Assembly (NCBI GenBank): GCA_964433875.1
Contig: CAYSSO010000001.1
Location: 1-64,000 of the forward strand
Direction of reading: 5' to 3'
Source: Athalassotoga sp964433875
GTDB lineage: Bacteria > Thermotogota > Thermotogae > Mesoaciditogales > Mesoaciditogaceae
DNA length: 64,000 bases
This document shows, piece after piece, positions 34,577 to 44,196 of the stretch (position 1 is its first letter; each line of letters starts with the position of its first letter). The notes under the pieces were generated by a model. That model had not been told where the DNA came from. It worked only from the letters and a program-made list of their open reading frames with translations, and ran no database searches. A program made the position numbers and the translations under genes.

Positions 34577-35755
34577 ATGAAGAAATTTTCTGTTTTTTCG
34601 GTGATTTTGGGTTTGTTTCTGACTTTTGCCTTCGCGGCAGACACGTCATCTTTTGGAGTTTACCCCGATAAGGTCGTTATCGGAACATTTCAGGCACTAT
34701 CGGGACCTTACGCCATAATCGGACAGGGTATGCTCAAAGGCATGAAAGCCTACTTCAATTGGATAAACGATCAGGGTGGAATCAACGGAAGAAAGATCGA
34801 TCTTTTGGTCTACGACGATCAACTCAATCCGGCCTTAACCGTTACCGATGTAAAAAGAATGGTCGAACAGGACCATGTCTTTGCGGTCGTTGGTGGTCTT
34901 GGCACGCCAGGATGTCTTGCCGTTATGGGTTATCTTAACGATAACGGTGTACCATTTGTTTATCAGGGAAGTGGTGCACCACAGTTATCGAATCCCCCAA
35001 AAGAGTACGTATTCCCAGTTCAGCCAAACTACGATCTCGAAGGACATTTGATAGCGAGATTTCTCGTGCAAAATGAGCATAAGTCTAAGATAGCGGTCAT
35101 GTACATGAACAACGACATAGGTCAGCAGGAACTTGACGGCATTCAAAAGCAACTTGCCGATTTCAACATGAAGCCATACATAACGATAGCGTACAATCCA
35201 TCAAGCGCAGATTTCAGTTCTGACATAATCAAACTCATGTCCGCAAATCCCAACTCTTTAGTTATCGCAGGTCTTATCACGGACACGATAAGAATAGTGA
35301 CGCAGTTAAAGCAATATGGCATGAACATACCGATTGTAACGATATATCCGAATGCCGATCCGGCATTTATACAACTTGGGGGTAAGGCAGTTGAAGGTGT
35401 TATTCTGACTGGATGGGTACCGATACCGACAAAAGATAATCCAGATTTTACGGCAAAATTCGATCAATATCTCAAAATATACCAAAAATCGTATCCAAAC
35501 GAAATTCCGAGTTCTTACGCGGCCGCAGGCTTTATAGCCGCAGAAGTCTTTTCGCACGCGCTTGAACTTGCCGGTCCGAATCCCACAAGAGACGGCCTTG
35601 TAAAGGCACTTGATACCTTTGATAACTGGAATGGCATTCTTGCCCAGGGAATAACCTTCACACCAACAGACAGGGAAGGAAAGACTTCCATGTATTTCAT
35701 GAAGATAGAGAATGGCACCTTTGTACCTATATCAGGGTGGATAACTTTGAAATGA
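34577..35755 (+). CDS. Branched-chain amino acid-type ABC transporter substrate-binding protein (LivK family)
   Basis: 392 residues with a signal peptide (MKKFSVFSVILGL..., cleavage near Ala20). A periplasmic Leu/Ile/Val-binding fold follows: GTFQALSGPYAIIGQGMLKGMKAYFN at the start of lobe I, then DDQLNPALTV and GGLGTPGCLAV. No lipobox Cys is seen. Members of this family bind branched amino acids, amides, urea or aromatic acids. The frame stays open further upstream, but the ATG at 34577 with AAAGGGGA and the signal peptide fixes the start. It is first of a five-gene liv-type set. Confidence 0.9.
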   Translation: MKKFSVFSVILGLFLTFAFAADTSSFGVYPDKVVIGTFQALSGPYAIIGQGMLKGMKAYFNWINDQGGINGRKIDLLVYDDQLNPALTVTDVKRMVEQDHVFAVVGGLGTPGCLAVMGYLNDNGVPFVYQGSGAPQLSNPPKEYVFPVQPNYDLEGHLIARFLVQNEHKSKIAVMYMNNDIGQQELDGIQKQLADFNMKPYITIAYNPSSADFSSDIIKLMSANPNSLVIAGLITDTIRIVTQLKQYGMNIPIVTIYPNADPAFIQLGGKAVEGVILTGWVPIPTKDNPDFTAKFDQYLKIYQKSYPNEIPSSYAAAGFIAAEVFSHALELAGPNPTRDGLVKALDTFDNWNGILAQGITFTPTDREGKTSMYFMKIENGTFVPISGWITLK

Positions 35756-36519
35756 TTCTATCGATAAAGACACTTTCGGTAAAATTCAAAGGATTAATAG
35801 CGGTAAATAATTTTTCGATGGACGTCGAAAAGGGAAGTTTTCATTCTTTGATAGGACCAAATGGGGCAGGAAAAACAACCGTTGTAAATGCCTTAACCCG
35901 GGTTGTGCCGTCAACCGGCACAGCCCTTTTTGAAGGCATAGATCTTTTGAAGATGCCTGCTCACAAGATAATAAATGCCGGGGTGGCAAGAACTTTTCAA
36001 AATTTAGAACTTTTTAAAAATTTAACGGTTACGGCTAATCTTTTTATTGGTGCGATACACAAGATAAATTACAATTTCCTTGATGAAGTTTTTAACACGA
36101 AATCTTACAAATTTGAGCAGTCAAAAACTTTTACAAGCATAATGGAAATTGCCGATATGCTCGATATAAAAAGATATTTAAATATGCAAGTTTCATCTCT
36201 TCCGTACGGCACCCAAAAACTCATTGAAATAGGGCGGGCTGTAATATCAAGACCAAAATTGCTTATTTTAGACGAGCCTTTTGCGGGTTTAAACGATCAG
36301 GAATCCGAAAAATTAAAAGAAGAAATTTTGAGAATAAAAGATCTTTACGCTTTAACGATTCTCATGATAGAGCATGACATGAAGATTGTTATGTCTGTCT
36401 CTGACAAAATAACCGTTATGAATTTCGGCGAAAAAATAGCCGAAGGAAGTCCATCAGAAATAATTCAGGATAGAAAGGTGGCCGAAGCCTATCTTGGAGA
36501 CACGTATTCTCGAAGTTGA
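35752..36519 (+). CDS. ABC transporter ATP-binding protein, LivG type
   Basis: 255 residues. Walker A is GPNGAGKTT, the signature region SSLPYGTQKLIEIGRAV replaces the usual LSGGQ as in many LivG proteins, and Walker B is LLILDEPFAGL. The ATG overlaps the binding-protein stop (ATGA); the longer frame from 35737 lies inside that gene. It energises import with LivF, LivH and LivM. Confidence 0.92.
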   Translation: MILSIKTLSVKFKGLIAVNNFSMDVEKGSFHSLIGPNGAGKTTVVNALTRVVPSTGTALFEGIDLLKMPAHKIINAGVARTFQNLELFKNLTVTANLFIGAIHKINYNFLDEVFNTKSYKFEQSKTFTSIMEIADMLDIKRYLNMQVSSLPYGTQKLIEIGRAVISRPKLLILDEPFAGLNDQESEKLKEEILRIKDLYALTILMIEHDMKIVMSVSDKITVMNFGEKIAEGSPSEIIQDRKVAEAYLGDTYSRS

Positions 36520-37207
36520 AAATCTTACAGTTAAATATGGCCCAATAGAAGCCGTAAAAGGGACAAACTTTTTCGTCGATAATCAAGAAGTGGTTTCGAT
36601 ACTCGGTGCAAATGGTGCCGGAAAGAGTTCTACCTTGAAGGCTCTTGCTGGCTTGATTTCACACGAAGGAAGGATAACATTCCTGTCGAGGGACATATCA
36701 AAAATGGAGCCTTACAAAATACCGTATTTGGGTCTTACACTCTGCCCGGAAAGGAGAGGCATCTTCCCGGACTTAAGCGTCGAGGATAATCTCTTATTGG
36801 GCGCATATACGATAAGAAAGAACAAAAATTTGATAAAGGAAAATATCAAAAAAGTTTACGCGCTTTTTCAAAGATTGGAAGAGAGAAAACGGCAACTTGC
36901 GGGAACACTTTCTGGAGGAGAGCAGCAGATGCTCGCAATAGGGCGTGCCTTGATGAACGAGCCCAAACTTTTGATGTTGGATGAGCCTTCTTTGGGTCTT
37001 TCACCAAAATTGGTCGATTTTATCTTTGATTCACTAAAAACGATAAATAAATCTGGTACCGCCATATTACTTGTAGAGCAAAATGCCATGATAGCGATGG
37101 AAATATCTAACAGGATTTACGTCATGCAAAATGGAAAGTTTGCAATCTCCGGAAATACGAAAGATGTTGATTTTCAAACTTTAAAAATGAAATACTTAGG
37201 GGTGTGA
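36494..37207 (+). CDS. ABC transporter ATP-binding protein, LivF type
   Basis: 237 residues. Walker A is GANGAGKSS, the signature LSGGEQQMLAIGRAL and Walker B LLMLDEPSLGLSP follow, and the H-loop is replaced by the LivF form LVEQNAMIA. The start is a TTG overlapping the end of the LivG gene by 26 bases. The order G-F-H-M differs from the common H-M-G-F order. Confidence 0.92.
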   Translation: METRILEVENLTVKYGPIEAVKGTNFFVDNQEVVSILGANGAGKSSTLKALAGLISHEGRITFLSRDISKMEPYKIPYLGLTLCPERRGIFPDLSVEDNLLLGAYTIRKNKNLIKENIKKVYALFQRLEERKRQLAGTLSGGEQQMLAIGRALMNEPKLLMLDEPSLGLSPKLVDFIFDSLKTINKSGTAILLVEQNAMIAMEISNRIYVMQNGKFAISGNTKDVDFQTLKMKYLGV

Positions 37208-37208
37208 A

Positions 37209-38090
37209 ATGGTATTTCAACAAATAATTGCCGGCACAATAACAGGATCTCTTTATGCAATAGTGGCGTTGGGACTTGTCATAGCATATAAGGTTACCGG
37301 AGTTATGAATTTCGCTTACGGCTATATGGGGATGATCTCGGCTTACATCTTCTTTACATGCTTTTCGATGATAGGCATGAATTACATTTTGTCGTTCTTT
37401 ATCGCCATCGCATTTGGATCTTTTGTCGGTTACGCCGTTGAACGTGGCCTTTTAAGGCCTGTCAGAAATATTTCTCCGGCTTCTATGGTGATAATAACGT
37501 TAGGTTTACTTTTGGTGCTTGAGGGCTTGGCTCTTCAAATATGGGGAAACAATTACCAGCAAATACCAAATCTTTTAAATGGTCTTCCTTTGATATTGAG
37601 ATTCGGAGGCGGCATCATAGTCATACCGCAGCAAAATCTTTTGATTTTGGGAGTTGTGACGGCCGTAATAATTGCGCTTATCCTGTATCTGAATCTCACA
37701 TTTCAAGGAAAAGCCATGAAAGCAGTCGCACAAAACGAAGAGATCGCAAAACTAATGGGAATAAATTCTGGTTTTATGATGTCGATTTCGTGGATCATTT
37801 CCGGATCAATAGGTGCACTCGCGGGGTTGCTCGTAGCTCCACAGACATTTATTTACCCGGACATGATGCTAAACCTTCAAATAATGGGCTTTACAGCCGC
37901 AGTTCTTGGCGGATTTGAAAGTATTCCGGGATCGATAATAGGCGGAATATCAATAGGTATCATTGAGAACCTTGTAGGGACTTACATATCAACGAATCTC
38001 AAGACGACCTTTTCACTTGCGATAATAGTAGCGATTCTTATCGTAAAGCCTGAAGGATTGCTCGGAAGCGCAAAAGCGAGGCGAGTTTGA
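37209..38090 (+). CDS. ABC transporter permease, LivH type
   Basis: 293 residues with about eight membrane helices. The LivH opening GTITGSLYAIVALGLVIAYKVTGVMNFAYG and the cytoplasmic coupling loop KAMKAVAQNEEIAKLMGIN are diagnostic. It follows LivF by two bases. Confidence 0.93.
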   Translation: MVFQQIIAGTITGSLYAIVALGLVIAYKVTGVMNFAYGYMGMISAYIFFTCFSMIGMNYILSFFIAIAFGSFVGYAVERGLLRPVRNISPASMVIITLGLLLVLEGLALQIWGNNYQQIPNLLNGLPLILRFGGGIIVIPQQNLLILGVVTAVIIALILYLNLTFQGKAMKAVAQNEEIAKLMGINSGFMMSISWIISGSIGALAGLLVAPQTFIYPDMMLNLQIMGFTAAVLGGFESIPGSIIGGISIGIIENLVGTYISTNLKTTFSLAIIVAILIVKPEGLLGSAKARRV

Positions 38091-39013
38091 TGAAAAAATA
38101 CCTCTGGTTTATACCTTTTGTGCTTGTTCCTCTGCCATTTTTGGGATATCCTTTTTTACTTTCCATCTTCGTCTTGATTGGCATATACACAATAGCGGCC
38201 ATAGGAATGGATGTATTAACAACATGGGCAGGCCAGATCTCGATAGGAAACGCGGCATTCTTTGCCGTCGGCGCTTACACATCGGCAATTTTAGTCGTAG
38301 ATTTTCACGTACCATTTTTGATCGCTTTTTTGCTTTCTGGCTTTTTCGCCATGATAATAGGCATTGTTGTAGGTCTTCCGGCTCTTAGAGTTTCTGGATT
38401 TTACCTTGCTGTTGTTACAATGGCCTTTGGCATAGCCGTTCAGCAGATCATAGGCGTATTTCAAATAACGGGAGGTTACAACGGTATAAGAAATATACCT
38501 GTTCCATCTTTTTGGATCTTTAAAGCCTCGCCGATCTATCAGTATTACGTGGTGCTAACGATAATATTTTTGATTTTTATCGTACTTTCAAGAATTTCAT
38601 TTTCAAAAAGTGGACTTTCACTTTTTGCGATGAGAGACAGCGAAATAGCGGCAAGAGCATTCGGAATTAATTTACTCAAATACAAACTCGCAGCCTTCGC
38701 CGCAAGTGCAACTCTTACTGGTCTTGCAGGTAGTCTTTACGCATCGGCAATAGGGTTTATATCTCCATCACAGTTCGACCTGACCCTTTCACTTGATCTG
38801 CTTGCGATTGTAATAGTTGGTGGTGCGGGCAGTGTGATGGGCGTTATGATAGGTGCGGCCTTCTTTGTGGGATTACCTTTTTTACTTTCTGGATACAACA
38901 TCTCGATAACGATAATTCAAGGCGTTGCCCTTATAGTGATCCTTTTATTTTTACCAAAGGGACTTTTACAAATCTTTAAAATCAGGGCTTTTTTCAAGAA
39001 AAAAGTGATTTAG
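38090..39013 (+). CDS. ABC transporter permease, LivM type
   Basis: 307 residues with about nine helices. Hallmarks are ISIGNAAFFAVGAYTSAIL, the coupling loop SLFAMRDSEIAARAFGIN and GGAGSVMGVMIGAAFFV. The ATG at 38090 overlaps the LivH stop by one base (TGATG). It is the last of the transporter genes, followed by a 195-base spacer of degenerate repeats. Confidence 0.93.
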   Translation: MKKYLWFIPFVLVPLPFLGYPFLLSIFVLIGIYTIAAIGMDVLTTWAGQISIGNAAFFAVGAYTSAILVVDFHVPFLIAFLLSGFFAMIIGIVVGLPALRVSGFYLAVVTMAFGIAVQQIIGVFQITGGYNGIRNIPVPSFWIFKASPIYQYYVVLTIIFLIFIVLSRISFSKSGLSLFAMRDSEIAARAFGINLLKYKLAAFAASATLTGLAGSLYASAIGFISPSQFDLTLSLDLLAIVIVGGAGSVMGVMIGAAFFVGLPFLLSGYNISITIIQGVALIVILLFLPKGLLQIFKIRAFFKKKVI

Positions 39014-39192
39014 TACAAAACCAGTGATCAGTGATAGGTGAAGAGTAAACAGTAAAAGGTAAGAAGTGAACAGTTTTTCTGATTACGGATCACGCATTGT
39101 GCGTCACAAATTTTTCTAATGTCTGATCTCTAATCTCCGTTTTTACTACGTGCTACGAGCCATGTGCTACGCGCTAATTGATGGATATGAAA
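39014..39192. repeat. Spacer of degenerate tandem words
   Basis: The stretch holds clusters of near-repeated words: AGTGATCAGTGATAGGTGAAGAGTAAACAGT, then GATTACGGATCACGC/GTGCGTCAC, then CTGATCTCTAATCTCC, then GTGCTACGAGCCATGTGCTACGCGC. No coding frame of note is present. The next gene's GGGAGG follows at about 39200. Confidence 0.5.
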
Positions 39193-39208
39193 GTGCGGGA
39201 GGATTGAA

Positions 39209-39967
39209 ATGTTTGTTCAAATCCAAAATGTAAAGATTTTTTACGAAACAAATGGTGATGGAATTCCCGTTGTTTACGTTCACGGAAATTTTGCATCGTC
39301 GAAATGGTTCGAAGAGGTTATGAAAATCGATGGAATAAAGACATATGCGCTCGATCTGCCCAATTTTGGAAATTCAGATAGGATAGATTCCATCTCGATA
39401 GAAATGTACGTAGACTATCTGTGGAACTTTGTAGAATCGATAAAAATTTCAAAGCCCATCCTTGTAGGTCATTCACTCGGTGGAGCCGTAACCTTGAAAT
39501 GTGTCATAGATCATCCAAATGAATTTTCTGGATTAATTCTTGTTGATCCCGCCCCCGCCGATGGATTAAAAACGCCCGAAAATCTTTATCCTGTCTTGGA
39601 AAGTTTCAAGACTCATCCTGAACTGCTTGAATTATCACTCGCAAGCACTATGCCAAAAAGAAAAGAGAAGGCAAAAGCATTTGTCAAAGAGGCGTTAAAA
39701 ATGAATCCAAAGGCTTTCAGCGAAAATGCACGTGCTCTTGAAAGGTACGATTATTCGAAACTATTGGGGGAAATAAAAATACCTGTCAAAATCCTATGGG
39801 GAAATTTAGATCCAATAGTTTCAAAAGAAAGTCTCGAAGAAATGGCAAGAAAGATTCCAAACTGTCAATTCGAGATCCTTGATGGCATTGGTCATAGTGC
39901 TATTGTTGAAAGTCCGGAAAAGTTTATTGAAATACTGGTGAGGTTCAAAGATGCCTTACACGAATAA
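39209..39967 (+). CDS. Alpha/beta hydrolase
   Basis: 252 residues. The oxyanion-hole start is VHGNFASSKW, the nucleophile elbow VGHSLGGAV, the acidic residue lies near WGNLDPIV, and the His is in DGIGHSAIVE, so the triad is complete. There are no membrane or signal segments. Substrate is unknown; a carboxylic or thioester substrate related to the upstream acyl-CoA genes is a guess. The ATG has GGGAGGA upstream. Confidence 0.88.
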   Translation: MFVQIQNVKIFYETNGDGIPVVYVHGNFASSKWFEEVMKIDGIKTYALDLPNFGNSDRIDSISIEMYVDYLWNFVESIKISKPILVGHSLGGAVTLKCVIDHPNEFSGLILVDPAPADGLKTPENLYPVLESFKTHPELLELSLASTMPKRKEKAKAFVKEALKMNPKAFSENARALERYDYSKLLGEIKIPVKILWGNLDPIVSKESLEEMARKIPNCQFEILDGIGHSAIVESPEKFIEILVRFKDALHE

Positions 39968-40745
39968 TGGAATATATTTCGAAAGCAATGGTCATGGAGA
40001 GCCTCTTATATTGCTTAACGGTATAATGATGTCGACCATCAGTTGGTCTTACCACGTCGAAAGGCTAAAAAATGATTTTAACGTTATAACATTTGATTTC
40101 AAAGATCAAGGAAAGTCTCGCCATGAAGATAGGGATTATCACATTTTTGACAGATCAAATGATATTGGAGATCTAATAGAATATCTAAAGATCGGAAGTT
40201 CCCACCTTGTTGGTGTCTCTTACGGTGCACATGTCGCAGAGTATTTTGCGGCAAAATTTCCTTCAAAGGTTAAGGGTCTCGTTCTATCAAATGCAACCTT
40301 TAGAGTTCAAAATCATCTCAGAGAGATAGGAAAGAGTTGGGAATCTGCTGCGAGTACTTATGATCCTGAACTCCTTTTCAGAGTTTCATTTCCATTTATT
40401 TACTCTCGGACATTTTACAATTCCAACCCAGAATGGATAGAAAGACGCATAAAAATATCTTCTGCCTCAACAACAAAAGAATGGATGAATGGATTTATAA
40501 GGCTTTCGAAATCTTCCCGTGATTTTGATCTTTCAAAAGAGGTAAGACAAATAAAGTCCCCTACTCTTATCATATCCGCAACAGAAGATTTATTGATCCC
40601 TACAAATGAAATGAAAGAAATGGCTGCCTTGATTGAAAATTCAAAATTCTTGAGGGTGCAAAGGACCGGCCATGCTTTTTTTCTTGAAAGACCAGAATTC
40701 TTTTGCAACGCAATCAAGAAATTTCTAACATCACTGGTAGTATAA
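39951..40745 (+). CDS. Alpha/beta hydrolase
   Basis: 264 residues, overlapping the previous hydrolase by 17 bases, so the two are coupled. The elbow is VGVSYGAHVAEYF, the acidic residue lies near SATEDLLIPT and the His is in RTGHAFFLERP. The low similarity between the two hydrolases argues against a recent tandem duplication. Its function is not recognised. Confidence 0.87.
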   Translation: MPYTNNGIYFESNGHGEPLILLNGIMMSTISWSYHVERLKNDFNVITFDFKDQGKSRHEDRDYHIFDRSNDIGDLIEYLKIGSSHLVGVSYGAHVAEYFAAKFPSKVKGLVLSNATFRVQNHLREIGKSWESAASTYDPELLFRVSFPFIYSRTFYNSNPEWIERRIKISSASTTKEWMNGFIRLSKSSRDFDLSKEVRQIKSPTLIISATEDLLIPTNEMKEMAALIENSKFLRVQRTGHAFFLERPEFFCNAIKKFLTSLVV

Positions 40746-40752
40746 TAATTTC

Positions 40753-42279
40753 GTGCAGAAAAAGATCAAATATGAAATCTTAACAGCCGTTTTAGTAGGT
40801 GTTTTTGTTTCCGGAATGGATCAAAACGTTGTTGGAACTGCAATGCCACGAATAATAGCAGATTTGGGTGGTATGGATCTTTATTCGTGGGTATTTACGG
40901 CATACATGCTCTCATCAACGATCTTCATTCCAATCTTCGGAAAACTTTCAGATATCTTCGGAAGAAAGTATTTTTACATGACAGGAATGGGGGTTTTCAT
41001 AATTTTTTCATTTTTCTCGGGCCTTTCTCCGACGATGTACTGGCTAATCGCATCGAGGGCATTGCAAGGGGTGGGGGCTGCTATGATAACGGCACTTGGT
41101 CCTGTCATAATAGGAGATATTTTCACGACAAAAGAACGGGGAAAGTATCAGGGAGTATTTGGAGCAGTCTTTGCAATAGCGAGCATTGTAGGACCGCTTA
41201 TAGGAGGTTTTTTAACCGATAATGTTAACTGGCACTGGGTCTTTTACGTCAATATTCCGATCGGGATAATAGCCATTGTTTTAACGTATATTTTTATGCC
41301 AAAGAATCTCGGATCAAATGCTCTTAACGTTAGAGTAGATTATCTTGGATCATTTTTAATAGGAGTTTCAATCTTCCTATTTCTTTTGGGTACTTCCTAC
41401 GCTTCGATAGACAATTCTTGGGTAGAAAGAAAAGTTGTAATACTCTTCATCGCTTCTGCAATAGCGCTATCCTTCTTCTACATTGTCGAAAGAAAAGCAC
41501 CAGAACCTATATTCGAATTGAAACTTTTTAGAAACAAGATCTTTTCCTTATCGAGTGCCATAAATTTTATAACCGGTTTTACCCTTTTTGCGCTGCTTGT
41601 GTACATACCTTTGTTTTTTCAGGCGGCCCAGGGACAAAACGCCACGAATTCGGGGCTTATATTGATGCCTGCAATGGTTACCGGAGGAATAGCGAGCATC
41701 ATTGGAGGATTCTACATCTCAAGAACTGGAAGGTACAAACTCGCTTTCATATTAAGCGCAATCATATCCTCTTATGGTCTCTACAGGATGATCTCTTTGA
41801 CATCTACTTCTCCTGTCTTAGAGATAAACATAGATATGATGATTGCTGGATTTGGTGCCGGTGTTAGCATGGGAATGATGTTTGTGGTAATTCAAGGAAC
41901 TGTTGAAAAAAGATATTCAGGTATTGCCCTATCATCGATAACATTCTTCAGGAACATAGGTGGCACAATAGGCACGGCAATTCTTGGAACTGTAGTTAAC
42001 GATTACTACATTTCTCAGTTGCAAAAAATACCAAAGATAGTGAATCTTATCCTCCCGAAGGATCTTATCTCTTTTATGAACAACCCACAATTCTTGATGA
42101 ACAAATCAGACATTCTTTCAAAGGTTTCTCCGACTTTCAAGGCCATCTTAAATGGCATATTCGCAGATATGGCCGGGTACCTTGCAAGGGCGATAGATAG
42201 AGCCTTCTTTCTTTCCATGATAATGGCGATGATCGCTCTGATACTTTCTATTCTACTTCCACGGCAAAAAATATTATAA
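40753..42279 (+). CDS. MFS drug/proton antiporter, 14-helix (DHA2, EmrB/QacA) family
   Basis: 508 residues with about 14 membrane helices. Motif C-type LDQNVVGTAMPRI appears in helix 1 as MDQNVVGTAMPRIIADL, and the inter-helix 2-3 motif is GKLSDIFGRKYFYM. DHA2 exporters expel drugs or other amphipaths. The start is a GTG 7 bases after the hydrolase stop, with no strong Shine-Dalgarno. Co-transcription with the hydrolases is likely. Confidence 0.9.
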   Translation: MQKKIKYEILTAVLVGVFVSGMDQNVVGTAMPRIIADLGGMDLYSWVFTAYMLSSTIFIPIFGKLSDIFGRKYFYMTGMGVFIIFSFFSGLSPTMYWLIASRALQGVGAAMITALGPVIIGDIFTTKERGKYQGVFGAVFAIASIVGPLIGGFLTDNVNWHWVFYVNIPIGIIAIVLTYIFMPKNLGSNALNVRVDYLGSFLIGVSIFLFLLGTSYASIDNSWVERKVVILFIASAIALSFFYIVERKAPEPIFELKLFRNKIFSLSSAINFITGFTLFALLVYIPLFFQAAQGQNATNSGLILMPAMVTGGIASIIGGFYISRTGRYKLAFILSAIISSYGLYRMISLTSTSPVLEINIDMMIAGFGAGVSMGMMFVVIQGTVEKRYSGIALSSITFFRNIGGTIGTAILGTVVNDYYISQLQKIPKIVNLILPKDLISFMNNPQFLMNKSDILSKVSPTFKAILNGIFADMAGYLARAIDRAFFLSMIMAMIALILSILLPRQKIL

Positions 42280-42335
42280 ATATCAAAGTCATATCAGTTT
42301 GCCAAATAATTGAAGTGGGAAGATGCCGGATTCTG

Positions 42336-42344
42336 TGTTATAAT
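42336..42344 (+). promoter_or_regulatory. Extended -10 promoter of the 5'-nucleotidase gene
   Basis: TGTTATAAT lies about 30 bases before the ATG at 42374, and AGGAGGGG lies between them. No -35 consensus is seen at the usual distance. Confidence 0.55.
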
Positions 42345-42373
42345 AAACCCACAAAGATAGGAGGGGATTTCTC

Positions 42374-44134
42374 ATGAAAGGTTTGGCTGTTTTGTTAGCA
42401 CTTTTGGTCTTTCTTTTTTCAATTGTTGGTGCCTACACTTTAACAATCCTCGAGACTACGGATCTCCACGGTCACATCTACCCAGTCGATTACTCAAATA
42501 ACGCCACAACAAATTACGGTCTTGCTCGTCTTGCAACGTTGATTCAGAAAATCAAGGCACAAAATCCAAATGTCTTGCTCTTCGATGATGGAGATCTCAT
42601 CCAAGGTTCGCCTCTCGAGTATTACCACGCAGCAATAGACAACTCTGGAATCGATCCGATGATAGCCGTCATGAATTACCTTGGCTACGATGCTATGACT
42701 CTGGGAAATCACGAATTCAACTACGGACAGTCTGTTTTGAGAAAAGTCATAAGTGAGGCTAAATTCCCAATTACTTCTGCAAACATAGTCAATTCGGAAA
42801 CTATGAAGCCAGAATACGGTAACGGTTACGTCATATTCAACATGAAAGACGGTCCAAAGGTAGGTTATATAGCACTGACAACAAAGTACATACCAAACTG
42901 GGAAGAACCCAGTCATATAAAAGGTCTTGAATTTCTTGATGCCGTTGAGACTGCTCAAAAATACGTCGATTTGTTGAAGTCTCAAGGTGTGGACGTGATA
43001 ATAATTGGTTATCACGGAGGGCTCGAGAGGAATCCTTCAAATGGCCAGCCGACTGAAGAATTAACCGGAGAAAATCAAGGATATGCCATAGCAACTCAGG
43101 TAAAAGGAATCTCCGCACTTTTGCTTGGCCATCAGCATCTATCCTACGCTTTAAAGATAGGAAATCTTCCAGTGGTGATGGCGTCTTACTGGGGAAGGGC
43201 TCTTGGGAAGATAACGCTGAATCTTGACAATTCAAACGGTAAATGGGTGGTAGTCTCAAGTGAGGCTACTTTGATCTCCGCAAGTAATGTAACGCCTGAT
43301 GCAACTGTTATGAAACTTGTTCAGAAAGACGAAGACGCGACTCAAAAATGGCTTGATCAGCCTTTGGGAAAATCTCTCGGAGACTTTTACGTGTCAGATC
43401 CAATGTATGCAAGAATGAGAGACAATCCTTTGATCCAGTTTGTGAATACCGTCCAGATGTACTATACGGGCGCAAAGATTTCCTCTACGGCGTTGTTTAA
43501 CAATGATGTTCGCGGATGGAAAAAAGGACCTGTAACGATGAGAGATGTTATGGCCGTCTACATATATCCAAATACTCTTAACGTAATAGAGGTCAGCGGA
43601 AAGGACCTAAAGGATGCTCTCGAACAGAGCGCCTCTTACTTTACCTTTGACAATGGTAAGGTTGGAGTTTCAAAGATGCCCGGATATAATTACGATATGT
43701 ATGAAGGAATATCGTACATAATAGATCTCACAAAGCCTGTCGGTAGTAGAATCGTATGGCTTGCCTACGATGGGAAACCAATCTCTTATTCTGCAACTTA
43801 CGATGTAGTTCTTAACAATTACAGATCAGGTGGCGGTGGAAATTACATGATGTTCAAAGGGAAGCCCGTCGTTAAATCGGTTATGATGGAGGTCTCGGAA
43901 TTAATGGCCGATTACATAAGAAATAACGGATACATCTGCCCTGCCGTTGATCAAAACTGGGAAGTTATTACAAAGCCATTCGATGATCTCTTTGATAAAT
44001 ATACAGTTTCTAACGGGGAAACTCTCCAAAGTATAGCGCTGAAATTCAACACCACAGCCCAAACTTTAGCGGGATTGAATGCCTTGAACGGAGACCCATT
44101 ACCCGGTAGCACGATAATAGTGCCAAAGATGTAA
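42374..44134 (+). CDS. Secreted 5'-nucleotidase/2',3'-cyclic phosphodiesterase with C-terminal LysM domain
   Basis: 586 residues with a signal peptide (cleavage near Ala20). The calcineurin-like metal site is complete: TDLHGHIYP (residues 29-37), DDGDLIQGSP, LGNHEFNYG, IGYHGGLER and LLGHQHLSY. A 5'-nucleotidase C-terminal domain (~330-530) follows. The last 44 residues form a LysM peptidoglycan-binding unit (YTVSNGETLQSIALKFN ... IIVPKM). It should release phosphate and nucleosides from external nucleotides while held at the cell wall. A monocistronic unit with its own promoter and a strong terminator. Confidence 0.93.
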   Translation: MKGLAVLLALLVFLFSIVGAYTLTILETTDLHGHIYPVDYSNNATTNYGLARLATLIQKIKAQNPNVLLFDDGDLIQGSPLEYYHAAIDNSGIDPMIAVMNYLGYDAMTLGNHEFNYGQSVLRKVISEAKFPITSANIVNSETMKPEYGNGYVIFNMKDGPKVGYIALTTKYIPNWEEPSHIKGLEFLDAVETAQKYVDLLKSQGVDVIIIGYHGGLERNPSNGQPTEELTGENQGYAIATQVKGISALLLGHQHLSYALKIGNLPVVMASYWGRALGKITLNLDNSNGKWVVVSSEATLISASNVTPDATVMKLVQKDEDATQKWLDQPLGKSLGDFYVSDPMYARMRDNPLIQFVNTVQMYYTGAKISSTALFNNDVRGWKKGPVTMRDVMAVYIYPNTLNVIEVSGKDLKDALEQSASYFTFDNGKVGVSKMPGYNYDMYEGISYIIDLTKPVGSRIVWLAYDGKPISYSATYDVVLNNYRSGGGGNYMMFKGKPVVKSVMMEVSELMADYIRNNGYICPAVDQNWEVITKPFDDLFDKYTVSNGETLQSIALKFNTTAQTLAGLNALNGDPLPGSTIIVPKM

Positions 44135-44142
44135 GGATTTTC

Positions 44143-44168
44143 AAAAGGGCGGGATATCCCGCCCTTTT
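44143..44168 (+). terminator. Rho-independent terminator of the 5'-nucleotidase gene
   Basis: A perfect 13-bp palindrome (AAAAGGGCGGGAT and its complement, no loop bases) starts eight bases after the stop and ends in TTTTATTAT. Confidence 0.9.
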
Positions 44169-44180
44169 ATTATGAGACTT

Positions 44181-44196
44181 TGTGACAAAAATCACA
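44181..44196 (+). promoter_or_regulatory. Crp/Fnr-family (HcpR-type) operator of hcp
   Basis: TGTGA-CAAAAA-TCACA is a perfect 5+5 palindrome with 6-base spacing. Its centre (44188.5) is 41.5 bases before the start point predicted from the -10 TAAAAT at 44218-44223, the class II activator position. The adjacent convergent gene encodes a Crp/Fnr regulator. Confidence 0.75.

Noticed and set aside
39097..39109. TTGTG-CGT-CACAA palindrome as a second Crp/HcpR site
   Set aside because: Its arm spacing is 3 bases and not 6, and it sits inside a degenerate repeat spacer far from a promoter.
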